64,000 nt of DNA. Source: Pedobacter sp. KBW06. GTDB lineage: Bacteria; Bacteroidota; Bacteroidia; Sphingobacteriales; Sphingobacteriaceae. Below are positions 50,686 to 59,098 of the stretch, in pieces. Below the pieces are notes generated by a model. The model made no database searches. It was not told where the DNA came from and saw only the letters and a program-made list of their open reading frames with translations. The DNA is taken from NCBI RefSeq assembly GCF_003852525.1, contig NZ_QAJL01000003.1, positions 1,580,061 to 1,644,060 on the forward strand. Direction: 5' to 3'. How positions within the stretch are numbered: position 1 is the first letter of the stretch; each line of letters opens with the position of its first letter. The position numbers and the translations under genes were made by a program.

Positions 50686-52159
50686 CCCATACCGAAAGGC
50701 TTTCTGCGTTGCAGAAGAATTCTGCCCATCCCTCGTCATTTACACTGACTTCTTCTGTTCTGCCTCCGATTGCATCCACCATGACCCGGCCTGCATGCTG
50801 AACCCCCATTTCTATGGCTTTGAAGCCCTCTGCTCCATTGCTCAGCAATACCGCTAATCCAGAACCTACCTGGTCTGCAATTCCTTCCCTTGTCCAGCCA
50901 ATACAATTGGGAAAATCAAGGTAATCCCTTTGTAGACCATAGGCCAGGCCTTTTCTGATTTTAATCATTTCCACCAGGCCAGACAAGACCGGAAGACTGA
51001 CTTCCTGCTCCTCTCCTTCTTTATCTTCATCGGTATAAGTTGCGCCATAAAGGTCAGGGTAAAACACACAGGGAATTCCCTGTTCCCGTAGCAGGATTAA
51101 AGCATAAGCCATTGGGCGGAACCACAATTCCACATAAGACTCCAATGCCTGTAATGGCTGAGAATCGTGGTTGTCCACAAAAGTAACCGTTAACAGCGGA
51201 TGTGTTTGAACGAGGGTATCTTCAAATATTTTAGTCAGGTCGTAATTTTCTCTTTCTTCCGCAGCAAGATGAAAATTCCGGTGAAGAAGCGAATCAAACA
51301 ACTGCATTCTTCCTTCCGTCAGTTCCAGATACTGCTGCAATTGTTCCAGGCTTTCGATGTTCCAGTTTTCGGCCACGACAAAGAATCCTTCCGGGAAAGC
51401 ATTTTTCATATGGTCCAACCAGTCGGTCAGAAAGTCGGTAGAAATGTGTTTCACTGCATCCAGCCGGAAGCCCCTCATTCCGCAGGTATTTACATACCAT
51501 TCGCCCCAGCATTTCAGGTCTGCCCTGACTTCAGGGTTTCTGAACTCGACATCGTTGTACATCAGGTAATCATAATTCCCAAGCTCTGTTGAAGGAACCT
51601 CTTCCCAACCTTCCCCATATTCGTTCTGAATGGAATAGATGCCTGTTTCCTTCCGGTCTTCAGCCCAGTCGATTCCGCTAAAGCAGTCCTTGTTCCAGAT
51701 AAATGCCGAATATTGCCCTTTCCTTCCCGGAAAGTTAAATTTTGTCCAGGCTTCAATCTCATAGGCTTCGGAGGTGAATTCTTCCCTGTTTTCGGGATTT
51801 ACCGTTCTAACCATCATCTTTTCGAGTTCATCTCCTCCTGCTTTATGGTTAAAGACCACATCGGCGATCACTGCAATCCCTTTGTCCTGCAACACCCGGA
51901 TTGCTTCCTGGTAAGCCGCTTTCGATCCGTATCTGGTTTCTATGCTGTTCTTTTGATCAAACTCACCGAGATCATAGAGGTCGTAAGGATCATAGCCAAC
52001 AGAGGCTGCGCCGGAATTGGCTTTATAGGCCGGAGGAAACCAGATGGCAGTAATTCCAATTCCTGCAAGTGTTTCCGCCTCATTTTTCGCTTTAACCCAT
52101 AATTTTTCTTCCTCATTGTAGTACCAGTGAAAGTACTGTATCAGCGTTTGATTGTCCAT
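50669..52159 (-). CDS. Cytoplasmic GH13 alpha-amylase
   Basis: A 496-residue enzyme without signal peptide that hydrolyses internal alpha-1,4-glucan bonds. Start is ATG 52159 (MDNQTLIQYFHWYYNEEEKLW); upstream in-frame start adds only LLLN-like residues. The GH13 barrel shows DVVFNH at about 101-106, FRLDAVKH with nucleophile Asp234, AENW with acid/base Glu264, and VDNHD with the stabiliser Asp332. The pattern and the missing signal are typical of GH13 subfamily 5 intracellular amylases that act on glycogen or maltodextrins. Single gene, not in a Sus locus. Confidence 0.94.
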   Translation of the reverse strand: MDNQTLIQYFHWYYNEEEKLWVKAKNEAETLAGIGITAIWFPPAYKANSGAASVGYDPYDLYDLGEFDQKNSIETRYGSKAAYQEAIRVLQDKGIAVIADVVFNHKAGGDELEKMMVRTVNPENREEFTSEAYEIEAWTKFNFPGRKGQYSAFIWNKDCFSGIDWAEDRKETGIYSIQNEYGEGWEEVPSTELGNYDYLMYNDVEFRNPEVRADLKCWGEWYVNTCGMRGFRLDAVKHISTDFLTDWLDHMKNAFPEGFFVVAENWNIESLEQLQQYLELTEGRMQLFDSLLHRNFHLAAEERENYDLTKIFEDTLVQTHPLLTVTFVDNHDSQPLQALESYVELWFRPMAYALILLREQGIPCVFYPDLYGATYTDEDKEGEEQEVSLPVLSGLVEMIKIRKGLAYGLQRDYLDFPNCIGWTREGIADQVGSGLAVLLSNGAEGFKAIEMGVQHAGRVMVDAIGGRTEEVSVNDEGWAEFFCNAESLSVWVFKQK

Positions 52160-52215
52160 GTTTAACAATAACAGCAAGGCTTATAATTTGTTTATCAGCC
52201 TTTAAAGAATTCCGT

Positions 52216-52223
52216 TATCTTTG
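52216..52223 (+). promoter_or_regulatory. -7 element upstream of the PAP2 gene
   Basis: TATCTTTG fits TAnnTTTG, with a candidate TTG at 52188-52190 (25-base spacing, longer than usual). It lies about 75 bases before the PAP2 ATG at 52299. Confidence 0.45.
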
Positions 52224-52298
52224 ACGAAAATTAATTTTATTCGCTAATCACAGCAATTTCAGGTGGATTAGCCCGTTAAAGTTTTTTACCATTTATAA

Positions 52299-53687
52299 AT
52301 GCAATTCAGACGCCATTTTTACCCGCTCTTATTCACCGGATGCCTTAGTTTCTTCAGTTTAGCTGGAAAAGCACAATATGCAGACAGCACTTTACAACAA
52401 CCCGTTGTCAACACTTTTTGGAAAAGTACCTTTGTTAAGAAATCGACCGTTCCTTTACTCATGTTTGGTGCAACAGCCCTAACCTGGCCCCATCGTAAGG
52501 AGATCAGGGAAGTGAGAAACCGGTTTATTCCTGCTTTCAGGTATAAGTTTGACGATTACATGCAATATGCTCCGGCTGCGGCAGTGGTGGCACTGAATAT
52601 GGCTGGCGTAAAAGGAAAACATACGCCTAAAAGGGCTTTTGTTTCCTATGCTTTTTCCATCGGAATTATGGGCGCCATTGTAAATGGGGTAAAACACACC
52701 TCAAGGGTGGAACGGCCAGATGCCAGTTCAAAGAACTCCTTTCCTTCGGGACATACGGCCATGGCCTTTATGAATGCGACCGTTCTGGACAAGGAATACG
52801 GCCAATATTCACATCCGCTCTATGGTGTTGCCGGCTATGCGATGGCTACGGCAACCGCTTTGGGCAGGGGACTAAACAACAGACATTGGGTAACAGATGT
52901 ACTCGCAGGAGCCGGTGTGGGGATCATTTCTACTGAACTCGGCTACCTGATTACCGATCAGATTTTCAAAAACAGAGGGATGAATGAACCGGTTAAACGC
53001 AATCCTGTTCCGATTCAGGCGAAGCCAAGTTTCATTGAAATGCACCTTGGTTATGCTACGGCTACCAGTAAAGACATGACCATGGAAGAGCCCGGGGACA
53101 TTCGTACGAAAGACGGATTTAACTACGGACTGGAAGGTGCCTGGTTTATCAACAAAAACTTCGGGATTGGTGGTGAGTTCGCTTTCACCAGTTTTCCTTT
53201 AAACTCAGATAAAGTAGACCTGGGCCCGGAACTGGGGGAAATCAGCAATGGCTTATTTACACAGGCACTTGGGGTAAGGTATTTGAACATTGGTCCTTAT
53301 TTCAGTCTGCCTTTAGCCAACAACTGGTTTGTGACGGCAAAATTAAACGCGGGTCTGTCGTCCGGAAGTAACGGAAACATTATTTTAAACATCAAAGAGG
53401 AATACCAGAAAGAATACGGAACGGCGGAATTGCCTTACCTGAAGTATAAACCAAGGGCAGCCTTCAGCTGGTCGGCCGGAATGGGTATCCAAAAAAGAAT
53501 TGGCAGAAATACAGCCATCAAAGCATATACGACTTACTTTAATTCTGCGCATAAGTTTGATATGCAGGGTCTTCAGGATATCGACGACGATGGACATTAC
53601 ATCTACGAACCCCTTCCTCCCGACTACAATAAAACCAGGTTTAACCACCTGACCTTTGGCCTGGGGATTACGGCTTTTCTCTGGTAA
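52299..53687 (+). CDS. PAP2-family phosphatase fused to an outer-membrane-like barrel domain
   Basis: A 462-residue exported protein with signal peptide 1-25 (ending GKAQ). The first half is a PAP2 phosphatase with all three motifs: K-x6-RP (KHTSRVERP), PSGHT and R-x5-H-x3-D (GRGLNNRHWVTDVLAG), plus membrane helices (about 50-66, 95-125, 170-210). From about 245 the chain turns into beta strands (FIEMHLGYATATSKDM, later FNHLTFGLGITAFLW with C-terminal Trp), resembling an outer-membrane porin-like barrel of about 8 strands. PAP2-barrel fusions act on undecaprenyl or lipid phosphates, possibly in the outer membrane; substrate unknown. Confidence 0.88.
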   Translation: MQFRRHFYPLLFTGCLSFFSLAGKAQYADSTLQQPVVNTFWKSTFVKKSTVPLLMFGATALTWPHRKEIREVRNRFIPAFRYKFDDYMQYAPAAAVVALNMAGVKGKHTPKRAFVSYAFSIGIMGAIVNGVKHTSRVERPDASSKNSFPSGHTAMAFMNATVLDKEYGQYSHPLYGVAGYAMATATALGRGLNNRHWVTDVLAGAGVGIISTELGYLITDQIFKNRGMNEPVKRNPVPIQAKPSFIEMHLGYATATSKDMTMEEPGDIRTKDGFNYGLEGAWFINKNFGIGGEFAFTSFPLNSDKVDLGPELGEISNGLFTQALGVRYLNIGPYFSLPLANNWFVTAKLNAGLSSGSNGNIILNIKEEYQKEYGTAELPYLKYKPRAAFSWSAGMGIQKRIGRNTAIKAYTTYFNSAHKFDMQGLQDIDDDGHYIYEPLPPDYNKTRFNHLTFGLGITAFLW

Positions 53688-53699
53688 CTCATTTTTACT

Positions 53700-53707
53700 T
53701 ACTTTTG
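53700..53707 (+). promoter_or_regulatory. -7 element immediately upstream of the thioesterase gene
   Basis: TACTTTTG at 53700-53707, ending 8 bases before the ATG at 53716. As with the ABC-F gene it implies a very short leader. Confidence 0.45.
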
Positions 53708-53715
53708 CAGCAGCT

Positions 53716-54237
53716 ATGAGCACAAAAATAAAAAGCCCGAAAGAATCTTTCACCATCATGAATGAATTGGTATTGCCGAATGATACCAATACACTGAACA
53801 ATTTAATGGGAGGCAGATTGCTTCACTGGATGGACATTGCTGCCGCTATTTCTGCTCAAAAACATTGCAACAGGATTGTGGTTACCGCATCTGTGGATAA
53901 TGTATCGTTTAAACAACCAATCAAACTGGGTGATGTAATTACGATTGAAGCAAAGGTAACCCGTGCATTCAATACTTCTGTAGAAGTGAGACTGGATGTA
54001 TGGGCAGAAAATATTCCTTCCGGAAGCCGTGTAAAATCTAATGAGGCCTATTATACTTTTGTGGCGGTAGACCAAAGCGGAAGGACCATTCCTGTTCCTG
54101 AGCTTAGCCCGGAGAGTCCGGAAGAAATAGAGTTATTTGCCGGAGCTTTAAGAAGAAGGCAGCTGCGCCTGATCCTTGGCGGAAAAATGAAAGCCAATGA
54201 TGCTAAAGAACTTAAAGCTTTGTTCTTTGAAGATTAA
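53716..54237 (+). CDS. Acyl-CoA thioesterase (hot-dog fold)
   Basis: A 173-residue enzyme with start ATG 53716 (MSTKIKSPKESFTIMNELVLPNDTN); the longer frame upstream runs inside the PAP2 tail. The hot-dog domain has the HGG-like motif LNNLMGGRLLHWMDIAAAISAQKHC and VVTASVDNVSFKQPIKLGDVI, which mark YciA/BFIT-type acyl-CoA thioesterases that hydrolyse acyl-CoA in the cytosol. The C-terminal helix is extended. Gene stop is 41 bases from the antiporter start, same strand. Confidence 0.93.
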   Translation: MSTKIKSPKESFTIMNELVLPNDTNTLNNLMGGRLLHWMDIAAAISAQKHCNRIVVTASVDNVSFKQPIKLGDVITIEAKVTRAFNTSVEVRLDVWAENIPSGSRVKSNEAYYTFVAVDQSGRTIPVPELSPESPEEIELFAGALRRRQLRLILGGKMKANDAKELKALFFED

Positions 54238-54277
54238 AACCATCTCCGCGGAAATCCGTTATTAAAGAAAAGGAAAT

Positions 54278-55468
54278 ATGACGACATACACGACACTGAT
54301 TATTTTAAGCGGACTCGTCATCTTTTCTTACCTCTTTGACCTCGTTGCCAGTAAGACCAAATTGCCTTCTGTGCTCCTGCTCCTGCTTTTAGGAATCGGG
54401 TTACGTGTCCTCGTCGATAACCTTCAGCTGCATACCTTTAATTTTCTAACGATTCTGCCTACACTGGGGACTGTTGGACTGATCCTGATCGTTTTTGAGG
54501 GCTCTCTGGAACTCAAATATGAACGGGAGAAGAACAAACTGATCAAAGGAGCGTTTCTGTCGGCCTTTTTCATTCTGATCACCACAGTATCGGTCATTAC
54601 CTTTATCATCTATCAGATCACCGGAAAAGAGCTGTACGTGTGTTTTACCAACGCCATACCTTTCAGTGTGATCAGCTCGGCCATTGCCATTCCTTCTGCA
54701 GCAGCATTGAGCAATAAAAGCAAGGAGTTTATCATTTACGAATCGTCTTTTTCAGATATCCTGGGAATTATCCTCTTTAACTTTGCGATCTCCAATCCGC
54801 ACATCTCAGCTTCCTCCTTTACAGGCCTGGCGCTCAGCACAACATTGATCCTGATTCTTTCTGCCATTTCCTGCATTACGCTATTGTACCTGATGGGTAG
54901 GATTTCACACCATATTAAGTTTTTCCTGATCATTTCAATTCTGATCATGGTGTATGCCATCGGACAGTCTTATCACCTGTCTTCACTGGTATTGATTCTT
55001 TCCTTTGGCTTGTTCCTGAACAATGCAGACACGATCAAACATGCCTATTTCAGGAGCATCTTTATTTATAAGAATTTATCGAATGACCTGACACAGCTCT
55101 ACCAGCTGTCGGCAGAAAGTGCCTTTATTATCCGGACCTTTTTCTTTGTGATCTTCGGATTTACGATGAATATTTATGCGCTGAATGATGGCATTGTGAT
55201 TGCCAACGGACTGATTATCCTGGCTACGGTCTTTATCATCCGTTTTGTTTACCTGAAGATTTTCAGAAAAGAAAACAGTGGTACAGAGTCTTTTATCGCC
55301 CCGAGGGGGCTTATCAGTATCTTATTGTATTTTAACCTGCCTCCGGAGTTGAAGATCCCGGAGGTAGGTACGGCTTTCCTGTTCCTGGTGGTACTGGGAT
55401 CAAGCCTGATTATGAGTATCGGATTGCTATCTGCGAAAAAAACTGCAAAAACAGCAGCAGTACATTAA
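54278..55468 (+). CDS. Cation:proton antiporter (CPA1-type)
   Basis: A 396-residue membrane protein with about 12 helices of the Na+/H+ exchanger family. The start is VIFSYLFDLVASKTKLPSVLLLLLLGIGL (N-terminal helices); GTVGLILIVFEGSLELK and FSVISSAIAIPSAAALSNKSKEFIIYESSFSDILGIILF contain the charged residues of the transport core (Glu/Asp pair and Asp-containing helix). There is no C-terminal RCK or TrkA domain. It likely exchanges Na+ or K+ for H+. Its TAA stop overlaps the convergent EVE gene stop. Confidence 0.9.
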   Translation: MTTYTTLIILSGLVIFSYLFDLVASKTKLPSVLLLLLLGIGLRVLVDNLQLHTFNFLTILPTLGTVGLILIVFEGSLELKYEREKNKLIKGAFLSAFFILITTVSVITFIIYQITGKELYVCFTNAIPFSVISSAIAIPSAAALSNKSKEFIIYESSFSDILGIILFNFAISNPHISASSFTGLALSTTLILILSAISCITLLYLMGRISHHIKFFLIISILIMVYAIGQSYHLSSLVLILSFGLFLNNADTIKHAYFRSIFIYKNLSNDLTQLYQLSAESAFIIRTFFFVIFGFTMNIYALNDGIVIANGLIILATVFIIRFVYLKIFRKENSGTESFIAPRGLISILLYFNLPPELKIPEVGTAFLFLVVLGSSLIMSIGLLSAKKTAKTAAVH

Positions 55469-55872
55469 ACAGAACCCATTTCCAGGATTTTATCAAACTC
55501 TTCTGCTTTCAGCTGCATCACAGATAAACGGCCTTGTCTGACTAATGAAATGTCTTTTAAGCTTTCTTCTGCTTTGATCTGCTCTAAAGTAACTGGTGTT
55601 TTTAATGCTTCCAGAGGCGCTAAATCAACCACTACCCAATTCGGATCTTCGGTAGTCGGGTCCTGATAGAACTCTCTTACCACTTTGGCAATTCCTACCA
55701 CATTCTTTCCTTCATTGCTATGGTAAAATAGAACAAGGTCACCTTCTTTCATCAATTTCAGGTTGTTACGCGCCTGGTAGTTTCTTACCCCATCCCAGAA
55801 GGTTCTTCCATCCTGGTTAAACTTTTCCCAACTGTATTTAAAGGGTTCACTTTTTACGAGCCAATGATTCAT
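55465..55872 (-). CDS. EVE domain protein
   Basis: A 135-residue small cytosolic protein consisting of one EVE domain (PUA-like): NHWLVKSEPFKYSWEKFNQDGRTFWDGVRNYQARNNLKLMKEGDLVLFYHSNEGKNVVGIAKVV, the hallmark of the family that recognises modified bases such as methylated cytosine or N6-methyladenine. Bacterial examples are often linked to restriction systems; none is adjacent here. Housekeeping use in DNA or RNA base recognition is inferred. Stop shares TTAA with the antiporter gene. Confidence 0.94.
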   Translation of the reverse strand: MNHWLVKSEPFKYSWEKFNQDGRTFWDGVRNYQARNNLKLMKEGDLVLFYHSNEGKNVVGIAKVVREFYQDPTTEDPNWVVVDLAPLEALKTPVTLEQIKAEESLKDISLVRQGRLSVMQLKAEEFDKILEMGSV

Positions 55873-55943
55873 GGTATTCTTTATTTAAACGGGCAATTTT
55901 GCGACTATTATTTAATAGTCCAAAACTAACAAAAGGGAATGGA

Positions 55944-56450
55944 TTAGGAAGCAAGGTGTCCTATTTTATTCAATGCTGTATTCAACTCCTCCGGTTTATT
56001 CGTTCCGATAAGTAACCTCCCATGGTCATTAAATTCCAATTGTAATCCTTGATTTCCTGAAATATTAAAAGCTTTTCCTTCCGTTCCAATCCTGATCCCC
56101 CAACCTCCATATTCTCTAAGCGGGCTATATTGTCTGATGTAAGATCTGTCGATCTTGTCCCAGGAATAATGTTTAAAGGAACTATGAAAAGGAAAAAACC
56201 TCACATAAATCCCGTCAGTTTGAATTTTGGTTTCCAGCCGGAAGTTGAAGAACAGGATGTTCAGCAAGAAAATAAACCCTGTCCCTGCTAAAAGTACAAC
56301 ATCCGTTGATGACAGATTCCCAAACTTCTCCCCAACTACAACCTGCTCAAAAGCCGTAAAAACAAACAGTCCGTTTAAGCCGATCAAAATCAGCCACAAC
56401 CACCATTGGTTAAACTTTTGCTTTTCCCAAAAAACAACCTCATTACTCAT
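55944..56450 (-). CDS. Membrane protein with PH-like domain, hypothetical
   Basis: A 168-residue protein if started at the ATG at 56450 (MSNEVVFWEKQKFNQWWLWL); a further upstream TTG at 56513 gives a less plausible N-terminus. Two hydrophobic helices (about 18-36 and 45-68) precede a soluble C-terminal domain (FRLETKIQTDGIYVRFFPFHSSFKHYSWDKI, ending PEELNTALNKI), which resembles bacterial PH-like (DUF6141-type) folds. Function unknown. Confidence 0.75.
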   Translation of the reverse strand: MSNEVVFWEKQKFNQWWLWLILIGLNGLFVFTAFEQVVVGEKFGNLSSTDVVLLAGTGFIFLLNILFFNFRLETKIQTDGIYVRFFPFHSSFKHYSWDKIDRSYIRQYSPLREYGGWGIRIGTEGKAFNISGNQGLQLEFNDHGRLLIGTNKPEELNTALNKIGHLAS

Positions 56451-56607
56451 TTCTTTACTCCTTTTATACAGGAAAGATACCACATTACATTCAAAATTAA
56501 TTCCCCGGACCAAAAAATCATTTTAAACTCAAATCGGGCTCCAATATTAATTAAAACTGTACATTCGTTCCAACATCAATACCATCATCCAGAAATTTAG
56601 TTCATTT

Positions 56608-57081
56608 ATGAAAAATTACAGGCAAATATTACTTATAGCTCTTCTGCTTTGTGTTTCCAGCGTAGCCTTTTCTCAGCAAATCAGTATTGATCAACTGAGA
56701 AAATTTAATGAAATGGACTTAACTAGTTTTAGAAAGGAAATTAAAGAAGTACACAAATACAGTTATTACGACAAAACGGAAACAGACGATTTTCGTTTAT
56801 TTGAGTACGACAGTCCGGATTACGTCAATAAAATTTCAAAATTTGATTATGTGAAGGACAAAAGCTCAAATATGATTGAGCTTTCAACAACAGATGAGAA
56901 GGCCTTTGCTGCCTACAAAAAAAACATCCTTAGCCTTGGTTATAAAGAAACAGGAACAGGCAAAGTTCCCGGCGGAGAAGCATATAAAGACTACGCTAAG
57001 AAAGAATTGCGACTCAGACTGGTATTCCCGAAAGAAAACACAGAACCTCCGAAATCATATACGATCATTGTTCTAAAATAA
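56608..57081 (+). CDS. Hypothetical secreted protein
   Basis: A 157-residue protein with a signal peptide (1-22, MKNYRQILLIALLLCVSSVAFSQ) and a mature soluble domain rich in Lys and Tyr (YSYYDKTETDDFRLFEYDSPD, then NILSLGYKETGTGKVPGG). No family recognised. It begins the AT-rich accessory stretch; the next gene on the minus strand converges with it. Confidence 0.75.
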   Translation: MKNYRQILLIALLLCVSSVAFSQQISIDQLRKFNEMDLTSFRKEIKEVHKYSYYDKTETDDFRLFEYDSPDYVNKISKFDYVKDKSSNMIELSTTDEKAFAAYKKNILSLGYKETGTGKVPGGEAYKDYAKKELRLRLVFPKENTEPPKSYTIIVLK

Positions 57082-57120
57082 AGAGGATCTGTTGCCTATA
57101 TCCAATTTCATACAAGGGTT

Positions 57121-57421
57121 CTACAAAAGCCCACGATTTCTCATGATCATTGAATAAATACTCAACCCAAATATTATAAAAGAAAAGACCATATAAATGA
57201 CAACAGCAATATTTCCCTTTTTAACTGTTGCTGACGGCTCGATTTTATGTCTTTTAATTATTTTCTGATATCTCTTACGGTATTTACCTAAGATATCTAT
57301 CGGCCTCCATCCGGCGACAGCAGGGAATCAATATTTTTTACATACAGCGTTCCGCAAGTATTAAAGCCACAGCCACCATTGATTAAACCGCTGTTTCTCT
57401 GAAAAAAATCACACTATTCAT
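57121..57421 (-). pseudogene. Decayed minus-strand gene B (two single-base deletions)
   Basis: The minus strand holds three successive frames that together read as one protein of about 100 residues: start ATG 57421 (MNSVIF), then CGFNTCGTLYVKNIDSLLSP, then the third frame PIDILGKYRKRYQKIIKR and a hydrophobic helix IAVVIYMVFSFIIFGLSIYS ending at the stop at 57121. Each shift equals one missing base, the first at a run of seven T (about 57402-57408), the second near 57303-57310. Restoring both gives 303 bases, 101 codons. The product would be a small membrane protein with a basic stretch before its helix. Reconstruction is inferred. Confidence 0.5.
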
Positions 57422-57431
57422 ATTTTATTTT

Positions 57432-57999
57432 TTACGGAGTAGCTTCTACCGGTATTTCCTTCGTCTCCTGCTTGCACCAAACCAGGCTATTTATTTTAAT
57501 AGTTTTGAAAAACTAACAGTATGATCAAAAAACTCCTCAATTATATAGAATGTGTCTACTTCTATGTCTTTTAATTTTAATATAAACACAGTTTTTCCGT
57601 CAAAAAAAGTTTCGCTGGTAGATTTTTCAACCTCCACTTCTGTGATTTTTGAAGACGCTGATATTGATTTATAAGTAAACCAACGGTATGTTTTTAAAGA
57701 AACCGTATCATTCTCAATAACTATACTTTTCACGAGATGATTTATATACTTTCTTCTCACAAAGTATGGAACACAGACAAACGCTACCACTACAATAGTT
57801 ATCAGCAAGAGTGAAATAAAAAACAATCCTAAAGAAACGCCAAGAATCATACTGAAGCATCCAATAAAAAAACAAGACAGGCAGGAGCCGCCACAAAAAC
57901 ACTCCATTTTGTATCATTTTGCCATTTCCTATAAAAAAGCGCTCCTATATCGTTAGCGATTAAATGAACTTTATCTTTTTCTATCCTATTTTCCTTCAT
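57432..57999 (-). pseudogene. Decayed minus-strand gene A (two single-base deletions)
   Basis: The apparent 138-residue frame at 57491-57907 begins with an odd Cys-rich run. A better reading starts at ATG 57999 (MKENRIEKDKVHLIANDIGA, then KWSVFVAAPACLVFLL), shifts near 57850-57905 (at a run of T) to ILGVSLGLFFISLLLITIVV and the soluble part SIVIENDTVSLKTYRWFTYK, and shifts again near 57500 (TCAAAACT) to TIKINSLVWCKQETKEIPVE with stop at 57432. Both shifts equal one missing base; the repaired gene is 570 bases. It would encode a membrane hairpin plus soluble C-terminal domain. Family not recognised. Confidence 0.5.
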
Positions 58000-58082
58000 T
58001 ACTTAAACCACCATCCATTAATATCTAAGTCACGAAAATGCCTGCTCATACCAAAACTAGCAGGTCTTAACGCTTCATCAGG
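57999..58082 (-). pseudogene. 3' remnant of an upstream minus-strand gene
   Basis: An open frame of 28 codons (PDEALRPASFGMSRHFRDLD then INGWWFK) ending in TAA that overlaps the start of gene A in TAATG. It looks like a protein C-terminus whose upstream part is missing: beyond 58082 the frame is closed at once and the DNA is AT-rich and non-coding. This suggests a truncated gene that was once coupled to gene A. Confidence 0.4.
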
Positions 58083-58194
58083 TTAAAAAAATCCAACAAA
58101 GGGTTTAATTTTAATAAAATAACTCTATATGAAATAAAAATACCATAAAAATAAAACAAAACAGTAACATCAGTTAAAAAGAGCAGTCAAACAG

Positions 58195-58226
58195 TTGCCT
58201 TATAAGAAATCAAAACACAATCTTTG
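58195..58226 (+). promoter_or_regulatory. Promoter of the 58277 lipoprotein gene
   Basis: TTG (58195-58197) and AATCTTTG (58219-58226), 21 bases apart; the -7 box has one mismatch to TAnnTTTG. The gene starts 50 bases downstream. Confidence 0.5.
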
Positions 58227-58276
58227 CATTACAAAACCAATTATTACAATTTTAGAAAATTACTTAAACACTCAAA

Positions 58277-59047
58277 ATGAAAAGAACACTAATTTTAACG
58301 CTCTGCTCAGCAATACTGGCTGTCAGCTCTTGTAAAAAAAAGGACGAAATCATTGTCATCATCGATCCGCCAGTTCCCGCACCATGTCAAATGATTAAAA
58401 CAAACCTCAGCTCTAATCTATTTCAGTTATCCGACGTACTGACTTATGACGACAAAGGAAGAGTCGTAAAAACACTCTCCAGCGACAAAAATGAGGTCAC
58501 TTATGCCTACTCCAGTACAAATATCACCCAAACTCTGGGAAAATCTCAAACGTTCAATATCAACTATGTTCTGGATGACAAAGGCAGGGTCGGTCAGGAA
58601 AACATTTCAGAAACAGATAAGATCGTATATGTCTACAATACAGACGGCTACTTATCGGAAGTTAAGGACATAGGCAAACAAGGAGAAAATTATTCGATGG
58701 TCTATTCTTATACAAATGGAAATCTGACTAAAATCGAGAAAAAAGGAGGAACTCCAGATCCAACTTCAACCATTAATATCAGCTATGGAGCAGATATTGC
58801 GGTGTCGAACTTCTTCATTCCTTCAATTTCAGATCTACCGGAAAGCATGACCGGAGTACTTAGTCGCTATTTCGGAAAACCATCAAAAAATTTGCCTACC
58901 AAGATCACAAGAACCCTACCTGGCAGATCCTTAATATTTAGTTATGAAAAGGATGCAAAGGGAAATGTCATCAAGTTTACCAATACAACATCTGCCCCAT
59001 ACGAATCCCAATCATTTACATCGACTGCTGAATACAGCTGCAAATAA
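58277..59047 (+). CDS. Lipoprotein with RHS-like YD strands (DUF4595-like)
   Basis: A 256-residue lipoprotein: signal MKRTLILTLCSAILAVSSC with the acylated Cys19, KKKDE after it. The mature chain has repeated beta-hairpins of the YD type (LTYDDKGRVVKTLSSDKNEVTYAYSS; YVLDDKGRVGQENISETDKIVYVYNTDGYLSEVK; FSYEKDAKGNVIKFTNT), like single-repeat RHS/DUF4595 proteins of Bacteroidota. Probably surface or periplasmic; function unknown. The gene is intact, unlike the genes on either side of it. Confidence 0.8.
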   Translation: MKRTLILTLCSAILAVSSCKKKDEIIVIIDPPVPAPCQMIKTNLSSNLFQLSDVLTYDDKGRVVKTLSSDKNEVTYAYSSTNITQTLGKSQTFNINYVLDDKGRVGQENISETDKIVYVYNTDGYLSEVKDIGKQGENYSMVYSYTNGNLTKIEKKGGTPDPTSTINISYGADIAVSNFFIPSISDLPESMTGVLSRYFGKPSKNLPTKITRTLPGRSLIFSYEKDAKGNVIKFTNTTSAPYESQSFTSTAEYSCK

Positions 59048-59048
59048 G

Positions 59049-59084
59049 AAAATGAGGAGCCACAAAATTATGGCTTCTCATTTT
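59049..59084 (+). terminator. Terminator of the lipoprotein gene
   Basis: 14-bp stem (59049-59062 with 59071-59084) with one G-U pair, 8-base loop and T-tail, beginning right after the stop codon at 59047. Confidence 0.82.
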
Positions 59085-59098
59085 TACAGTAAATCTCA

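Noticed and set aside
57491..57907. Cys-rich membrane protein start (six Cys in 16 residues) as a metal-binding motif
   Set aside because: The Cys codons appear only in this frame over a stretch that reads VFVAAPACLVFLL in the neighbouring frame; a deletion artefact is more likely than a metallothionein-like motif.
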